DNA from: Timema cristinae
Lineage: Eukaryota > Arthropoda > Insecta > Phasmatodea > Timematidae
Reading direction: 5' to 3'
DNA: 64,000 nucleotides
Assembly: GCA_039000515.1 (NCBI GenBank)
Contig: JBCFYV010000001.1
Coordinates: 67,945,030 to 68,009,029, forward strand
Position numbers and translations under genes: made by a program. Each line of letters begins with the position of its first letter. The first letter of the stretch is position 1. The notes below the pieces were generated by a model. That model was given only the letters and a program-made list of their open reading frames with translations, was not told where the DNA came from and ran no database searches. Shown here piece by piece: positions 57,501 to 64,000 of the stretch.

Positions 57501-60500
57501 CCCTGTGTAGACACTATATGCTACTACTCACATAGCCCTGTGTAGACACTATATGCTACTACTCACATGGCCCTGTGTAGACACTATATGCTACTACTCA
57601 CATAGCCCTGTGTAGACACTATATGCTACTACTCACATGGCCCTGTGTAGACACTATATGCTACTACTCACATGGCCCTGTGTAGACACTATATGCTACT
57701 ACTCACATAGCCCTGTGTAGACACTATATGCTACTACTCACATAGCCCTGTGTAGACACTATATGCTACTACTCACATGGCCCTGTGTAGACACTATATG
57801 CTACTACTCACATAGCCCTGTGTAGACACTATATGCTACTACTCACATAGCCCTGTGTAGACACTATATGCTACTACTCACATAGCCCTGTGTAGACACT
57901 ATATGCTACTACTCACACAGCCCTGTGTAGACACTATATGCTACTACCCACATGGCCTGTGTAGACACTATATGCTACTACTCACATAGCCCTGTGTAGA
58001 CACTATATGCTACTACTCACATAGCCCTGTGTAGACACTATATGCTACTACTCACATGGCCCTGTGTAGACACTATATGCTACTACTCACATGGCCCTGT
58101 GTAGACACTATATGCTACTACTCACATGGCCCTGTTAGACACTATATGCTACTACTCACATAGCCCTGTGTAGACACTATATGCTAACTACTCACATGGC
58201 CCTGTGTAGACACTATATGCTACTACTCACATAGCCCTGTGTAGACACTATATGCTACTACTCACATGGCCCTGTGTAGACACTATATGCTACTACTCAC
58301 ATAGCCCTGTGTAGACACTATATGCTACTACTCACATAGCCCTGTGTAGACACTATATGCTACTACCACACATGGCCCTGTGTAGACACTATATGCTACT
58401 ACTCACATGGCCCTGTGTAGACACTATATGCTACTACTCACATAGCCCTGTGTAGACACTATATGCTACTACTCACATAGGCCCTGTGTAGACACTATAT
58501 GCTACTACCCACATGGCCCTGTGTAGACACTATATGCTACTACTCACATACTTGGACACTTTTGCTACTATCACATGCCCTTAGACACTATATGCTACTA
58601 CTCACATGGCCCTGTGTAGACACTATATGCTACTACTCACATGGCCCTGTGTAGACACTATATGCTACTACTCACATGCCTTGTGTAGACACTATATGCT
58701 ACTACTCACATGCCCTGTATAGACACTATATGCTACTACTCACATGGCCCTGTGTAGACACTATATGCTACTACTCACATGGCCCTGTTTAGACACTATA
58801 TGCTACTACTCACATAGCCCTGTGTAGACACTATATGCTACTACCCACATGGCCCTGTGTAGACACTATATGCTACTACTCACATGGCCCTGTGTAGACA
58901 CTATATGCTACTACCCACATGGCCTGTGTAGACACTATATGCTACTACTCACATGGCCCTGTGTAGACACTATATGCTACTACCCACATGGCCCTGTGTA
59001 GACACTATATGCTACTACTCACATGGCCCTGTGTAGACACTATATGCTACTACTCACATGGCCCTGTGTAGACACTATATGCTACTACTCACATGGCCCT
59101 GTGTAGACACTATATGCTACTACCCACATGGCCCTGTGTAGACACTATATGCTACTACTCACATAGCCCTGTGTAGACACTATATGCTACTACCCACATG
59201 GCCCTGTGTAGACACTATATGCTACTACCCACATGGCCCTGTGTAGACACTATATGCTACTACTCACATGGCCCTGTGTAGACACTATATGCTACTACCT
59301 ACATGGCCCTGTGTAGACACTATATGCTACTACTCACATGGCCCTGTGTAGACACTATATGCTACTACTCACATGGCCCTGTTTAGACACTATATGCTAC
59401 TACTCACATAGCCCTGTGTAGACACTATATGCTACTACTCACATAGCCCTGTGTAGACACTATATGCTACTACTCACATGGCCCTGTGTTGACACTATAT
59501 GCTACTACCACATGGCCTGTGTAGACACTATATGCTACTACTCACATAGCCCTGTGTAACACTATATGCTACTACCCACATGGCCCTGTGTAGACACTAT
59601 ATGCTACTACCACATGGCCCTGTGTAGACACTATATGCTACTACTCACATAGCCCTGTGTAGACACTATATGCTACTACCCACATGGCCCTGTGTAGACA
59701 CTATATGCTACTACCACATGCCCTGTGTAGACACTATATGCTACTACTCACATGCCCTGTGTAGACACTATATGCTACTACTCACATGGCCCTGTGTAGA
59801 CACTATATGCTACTACTCACATGGCCCTGTGTAGACACTATATTCTACTACTCACATAGCCTGTGTAGACACTATATGCTACTACTCACATAGCCCTGTG
59901 TAGACACTATATGCTACTACTCACATAGCCCTGTGTAGACACTATATGCTATACTCACATGGCCCTGTGTAGACACTATATGCTACTACCCACATGGCCC
60001 TGTGTAGACACTATATGCTACTACCCACATGGCCCTGTGTAGACACTATATGCTACTACTCACATGGCCTGTGTAGACACTATATGCTACTACTCACATA
60101 GCCCTGTGTAGACACTATATGCTACTACTCACATGGCCCTGTGTAGACACTATATGCTACTACTCACATGGCCCTGTGTAGACACTATATGCTACTACTC
60201 ACATGCCTGTGTAGACACTATATGCTACTACTCACATGGCCCTGTGTAGACACTATATGCTACTACTCACATGGCCCTGTGTAGACACTATATGCTACTA
60301 CTCACATAGCCTGTGTAGACACTATATGCTACTACCCACATGGCCCCTGTGTAGACACTATATGCTACTACTCACATGGCCCTGTGTAGACACTATATGC
60401 TACTACTCACATGGCCCTGTGTAGACACTATATGCTACTACTCACATAGCCCTGTGTAGACACTATATGCTACTACTCACATAGCCCTGTGTAGACACTA

Positions 60501-61010
60501 TATGCTACTACTCACATGCCCTGTGTAGACACTATATGCTACTACTCACATAGCCCTGTGTAGACACTATATGTTACTACTCACATGGCCCTGTGTAGAC
60601 ACTATATGCTACTACTCACATGGCCCTGTGTAGACACTATATGCTACTACTCACATAGCCCTGTGTAGACACTATATGCTACTACCACATGGCCCTGTGT
60701 AGACACTATATGCTACTACTCACATGGCCCTGTGTAGACACTATATGCTACTACTCACATGGCCCTGTGTAGACACTATATGCTACTACTCACATAGCCC
60801 TGTGTAGACACTATATGCTACTACTCACATAGCCTGTGTAGACACTATATGCTACTACTCACATGGCCCTGTGTAGACACTATATGCTACTACTCACATA
60901 GCCCTGTGTAGACACTATATGCTACTACTCACATAGCCTGTGTAGACACTATATGCTACTACTCACATGGCCCTGTGTAGACACTATATGCTACTACTCA
61001 CATGGCCCTG
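54584..61010 (-). repeat. 35-bp minisatellite, about 180 copies, containing a tau 5' splice site
   Basis: The unit on the plus strand is catggccctgtgtagac followed by actatatgctactactca. Read on the transcribed minus strand, each unit contains GTCTACACAGGGCCAT followed by GTGAGTAGTAGC, which is the last 16 bases of tau exon 61002-61045 plus its donor. The array starts inside that exon and runs 6.4 kb into the intron. Copies differ by a few substitutions (atggcc/atagcc, actcac/acccac) and by many 1-2 base indels. Badly scrambled spots occur at 57421-57470 and 58545-58575. Short plus-strand ORFs with the peptide period CRHYMLL are translations of the repeat, not genes. Confidence 0.97.
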
Positions 61011-61045
61011 TGTAGACTCATCCACACCACTGTCATGATCGCCAT
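61002..61045 (-). CDS. tau: tau 44-bp exon encoding GDHDSGVDESTQGH
   Basis: This exon is too short for ORF finders. An acceptor with a good pyrimidine tract (tttttttccacag) precedes 61045 and a GTGAGT donor follows 61002. Two bases complete a split Asp codon, then come 14 codons ending in phase 0. The residues DHDSGVDESTQ match, from memory, a conserved stretch lying before the proline-rich region of insect tau proteins, including Drosophila. The phase fits both neighbours: phase 1 from the long exon upstream, phase 0 into the exon starting GAG at 32046. Its last 16 bases and its donor are also part of the 35-bp minisatellite that fills the next 6.4 kb of intron, so the true donor is the first of about 180 near-identical copies. 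An alternative is that splicing uses a donor further into the array, which would add repeat-encoded sequence. Confidence 0.88.
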
Positions 61046-62382
61046 CTGTGGAAAAAAATACAACAAATACAGAAACATATTTCAACATGTCATTTAATTC
61101 TAGATTTGTGTGACACTAGCAAGTTATTTGAAACAAAATCTACATTGTGTAAACATTTATTGCAGGTATTATTTAAAATCCATCAATGTTTTGGTAATAA
61201 AATTAACAAATCAATAGATTCAAAAAGCAGCTCACATTATAACTCCAAAATTTGTAGCTTAAGCAAGGAATCTTTTATTTAACAGAATAAGAACAAATGT
61301 CGTAGAAATTTAAATTGCGGGTTTGCCACTGGTAGGCCTATCGCTTTTATTTTCTTCAAACAGACATAACCAATTATCTTCATTTTATTTCTAACAGCCA
61401 AGTTTTTAATTAATTAGAAAAATCAATCCAATTTTTAAAATTCCTGTTCCTAGATACACATGTTCCTGCACAGGGGCTACTAATATTAAAATGTCAACCC
61501 TCTGCGTGTGATAGATATCGCACCATGCTCATGACAGACACACAAACTCTTCATGTTATTTATACAGATAGATAACATAATGATGTTTTTAAAACGATTA
61601 TTTTCTAGAAGAAATCTCTAAATGCTGTAACCACTCTACAAAATTACCTGTTTTCCCCACGTTTTCCAGAACCTTCATAGAAGAATGAAATATTACTTTT
61701 CATTAAAGTAATTAGTGTAAAGTAATGTTATTGGTGTTTAGAAAAGAATAATTGATCTTGGTGTGAACATATATTAAGCCGTTACTCACCTAATGTTTCA
61801 GTGATAAAAGAGGAGATCGTATTTGATTGAATCAGTTTGCCTGATTCTTAAGTTAGATTTGTATTTTTACAAAAAGATTATGGTTACAAATTGAGGCTTA
61901 AATTCCCAAATTCATAAATATTCCAGTTTGTTTTTCAGTATTTGTGAAGTACCCTATGTTTTCTCGATTCTCTAGACGCAATGCTGTCCCACAAAACAAT
62001 GAACATGTCATATCACGAAATTATAAAACTCGATTAAAGAACTATCTTAAAGGAAATCGTTTAAACATTTCCTATTTCTTGTGTTTGTATATAAGTTTTA
62101 TAATTTATTTAAATCAACTGGTTTTTATCAGCTGAATAACTTGAATTCCTAGCTTTCCGCATACATTTACAGTACTTTAATTTATGAATGATAATTATTT
62201 TAAAGGTGTAATTTTTTTTGTGAGACTACATTAAATATAATAAAAATCTAACATTTTATTTCATAAAAGACACTTAATTTTTATTAAGATTTTTTTAAAT
62301 TGGCTATTCTTTTAAATATTTGTTTTGTTTGAACTAAAGTAAGATTGAAACTATTGTGCCCATAAATGTAATTAATGCCCAC
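61046..62382 (-). other. tau intron, 1.3 kb, no other gene seen
   Basis: AT-rich sequence between the long exon and the 44-bp exon. Donor GTGGGC at the 62382 end and acceptor ttttttccacag at the 61046 end. A plus-strand ORF at 61944-62135 has no recognisable product. No repeat family was recognised. Confidence 0.75.
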
Positions 62383-64000
62383 CTTTTTTCGTGTCACAAA
62401 TTGAAGGCTCTCTTGATTGTTTCTTAGCCACCGGCCTCTTAAATTTGTCTTGGTCGTCTTTTGTTTTCCAGAAAGAGCAGATCTTTCCTTAGCAGATTTA
62501 TTTGTATCTTTATTAGATTTAGCAGAGGAAGATTTGGGCGATAAGATGCCATTTTGTGAATTTATATCTACTGATTGGTTTCAATGCAAATTTCTTTGTT
62601 AGCAGATGATTTGTTTTTTTCTAATGTTGGTGTTTTATGTCCTGTGGTTAATATTTCCTCCCCTTTTACATCAGGGGATATATATTTTGGAGTTACTGGT
62701 CGTGAAGTATCCATCTTCTTTTCTTTAACGGACTCAGGATACGACCCAACTTCTTCTTTGCTATGAGCGTTTGGGTGAACTTGGATGGGAGAGTTGTTTT
62801 AACGAGTCTGATTTTATTTTCTTACTATCTTCCTTTTCAGGGGCTACATTTTGACTAAGTGCACCCGACGCTGATTTTATAAATGTTTGAGATATGATTT
62901 TATCGTCTAAGGTACTTTTGATTCCTTTATGGGCTCAGGTAGACTTTCAGGTGTTTCCAATTTATCTGACGACTTAGCTTCAAAATGCAAACTTTCAGAG
63001 AACGATGATTCGAAAACGACTGGCTTGGACTCTGCTGCAAGTTTTGACTTGACAGGTGTCTCAGGCAGTTTGTCAGGAGCAGGCGTAGCTGATGGCATAG
63101 ATGTTGGTGCATTTTCAGATTTAGAAACAGGTGTCGCTGGCCGACTCAATGACTCTAATCTTTTTGCTTTGACCTCAACCTTTTCTTCTGGCTTGGGAGA
63201 AGAAGGAGAGGGGAAGATGCTGGCGAGGATTTGGGAGAACTTGCTTTTGACTTTTGATCAGACTCAACCCTTCCTTCTAGATGATAAGGAATAGGGCTAG
63301 GAGATTTCGTTGATATCTCATCATGTGCGTCAAAAGATTTGTTTGAAGGGAGAGTTAAAATGTGGTCTTCATTGTCATTTGAAGATGACGAAGTTATAAA
63401 CTCTGGTGTAGGGCTTGATGTCTCCAAGTTATTTGAAATCGATGAACTAGACGCTAAGTGTTCTGATTTGGAGCCAGATTTTTCAAACTCATCAATCTCT
63501 TTTTTACTTTCTTTTGAATTAGTAGCTCTTTCTTTCTTCACTATATTTTCGAGACTAGGAGAAATAGTGCTCCCCATATCACCATGCACGGATTCTTGTT
63601 TAAATGGAGTGGGACTCTTATCTTCAACATGGGTTGTGGAAATGTTACCTAATTTTTCCTTGTCTAACAATTCTAGAACGGATTCCTCACCATTAATATT
63701 ACCATTTACTAGAGGCTCTATTGCTACCGTTGCGGGTGAAACATCATCTGGATGGCCTTGAACTTTGACCACCTCCCGTAGTGATGAGGTGGATGCTGTT
63801 TTAGAATCACTAGAATTGTCTTTATCTGGAGGAGTACCCACCGTTACATCATCAATATGTCCATTTAATAAGCGTTCAACTGTTTCATTATTTTTAGTTC
63901 CCTCACTGGTTTTTGTAAAGTTCATTTCACTTGTATTTTTATCGTGTGTGGTAGCTGTAGATTTTATTTCAGATTTTGGTTTTGAATCTTGAGGAATCTC
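62383..64000 (-). CDS. tau: tau/MAP long Ser/Pro/acid-rich exon (5' part beyond window)
   Basis: Coding sequence on the minus strand is open from the window edge down to a donor at 62382-62381 (exon end AAAAAAG, then GTGGGC). The protein is low-complexity and rich in Ser, Pro, Glu and Lys with many S-P/T-P pairs, as expected for the disordered projection domain of a microtubule-associated protein. The longest single-frame part is 63155-63925 and continues upstream without a start codon to 64000. The reading frame then changes five times, near 63210, 62910, 62770, 62585 and 62435. Each piece keeps the same composition, and four of the five shifts need one added base, so I read them as assembly errors rather than a pseudogene. 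The last frame leaves one G, which joins AT of the next exon to make Asp, giving a phase-consistent link into DGDHDSGVDESTQ. Assignment to tau rests on that link and on composition; this exon alone has no diagnostic domain. Confidence 0.8.

Noticed and set aside
48096..61010. CRISPR-like array of regularly spaced units
   Set aside because: The repeats are directly adjacent with no unique spacers, and the context is a eukaryotic intron.

Overview
The window reads as a stretch of a large, repeat-rich insect nuclear genome. The evidence is spliceosomal introns, tRNA-derived SINEs, a hAT element with target-site duplication, LINE remnants, Polinton-type elements and a tau gene carrying the insect-type motif DHDSGVDESTQ. 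A hemipteran is my best guess because virus-like elements of the second type seen here are common in Hemiptera, but this is weak.

Backbone: one gene, the microtubule-associated protein tau/MAP, runs on the minus strand across the whole window. Five exons can be placed with matching splice phases. They are a long Ser/Pro/acid-rich exon (62383 to beyond 64000), a 44-bp exon (61002-61045), a proline-rich exon (31857-32046) and two tubulin-binding-repeat exons (12421-12629 and 6373-6549). The start of the gene lies beyond the right end. The final repeat and C-terminus appear to lie beyond the left end. About 97% of the window is intron.

Introns: some 18 kb (about 28%) is minisatellite in seven arrays (2.7-3.5, 5.4-6.3, 6.55-7.39, 7.85-12.42, 29.86-30.47, 48.1-51.9 and 54.6-61.0 kb). 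Three arrays touch tau splice sites and their units carry copies of those sites. The 35-bp array at 54.6-61.0 kb repeats the exon end plus a GTGAGT donor about 180 times. The 37-bp array at 7.85-12.42 kb repeats an exon end plus its GTAGGG donor about 125 times. The 48-bp array at 6.55-7.39 kb repeats an acceptor region. This is the most striking feature of the window.

The 19-kb intron 12630-31856 contains a pogo-like transposase remnant, a candidate promoter-driven small gene (15.9-16.7 kb), a decayed Polinton/Maverick (about 19.9-29.7 kb: PolB, packaging ATPase, small virion-type proteins, integrase, penton-like and major capsid fragments), a LINE 3' end whose coding segment has become a 62-bp minisatellite, and an intact non-autonomous hAT element.

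The 29-kb intron 32047-61001 contains a second, different virus-like element (about 36-43 kb). It has a protein-primed-type DNA polymerase of another lineage on the plus strand, facing double-jelly-roll-like and other remnants on the minus strand. The intron also has SINEs, a 100-N assembly gap (47104-47203) and two very large minisatellites. Both virus-like elements are full of stops and frameshifts and are fossils. Several single-base shifts in the long tau exon, and indel clusters inside the arrays, look more like assembly error than biology.
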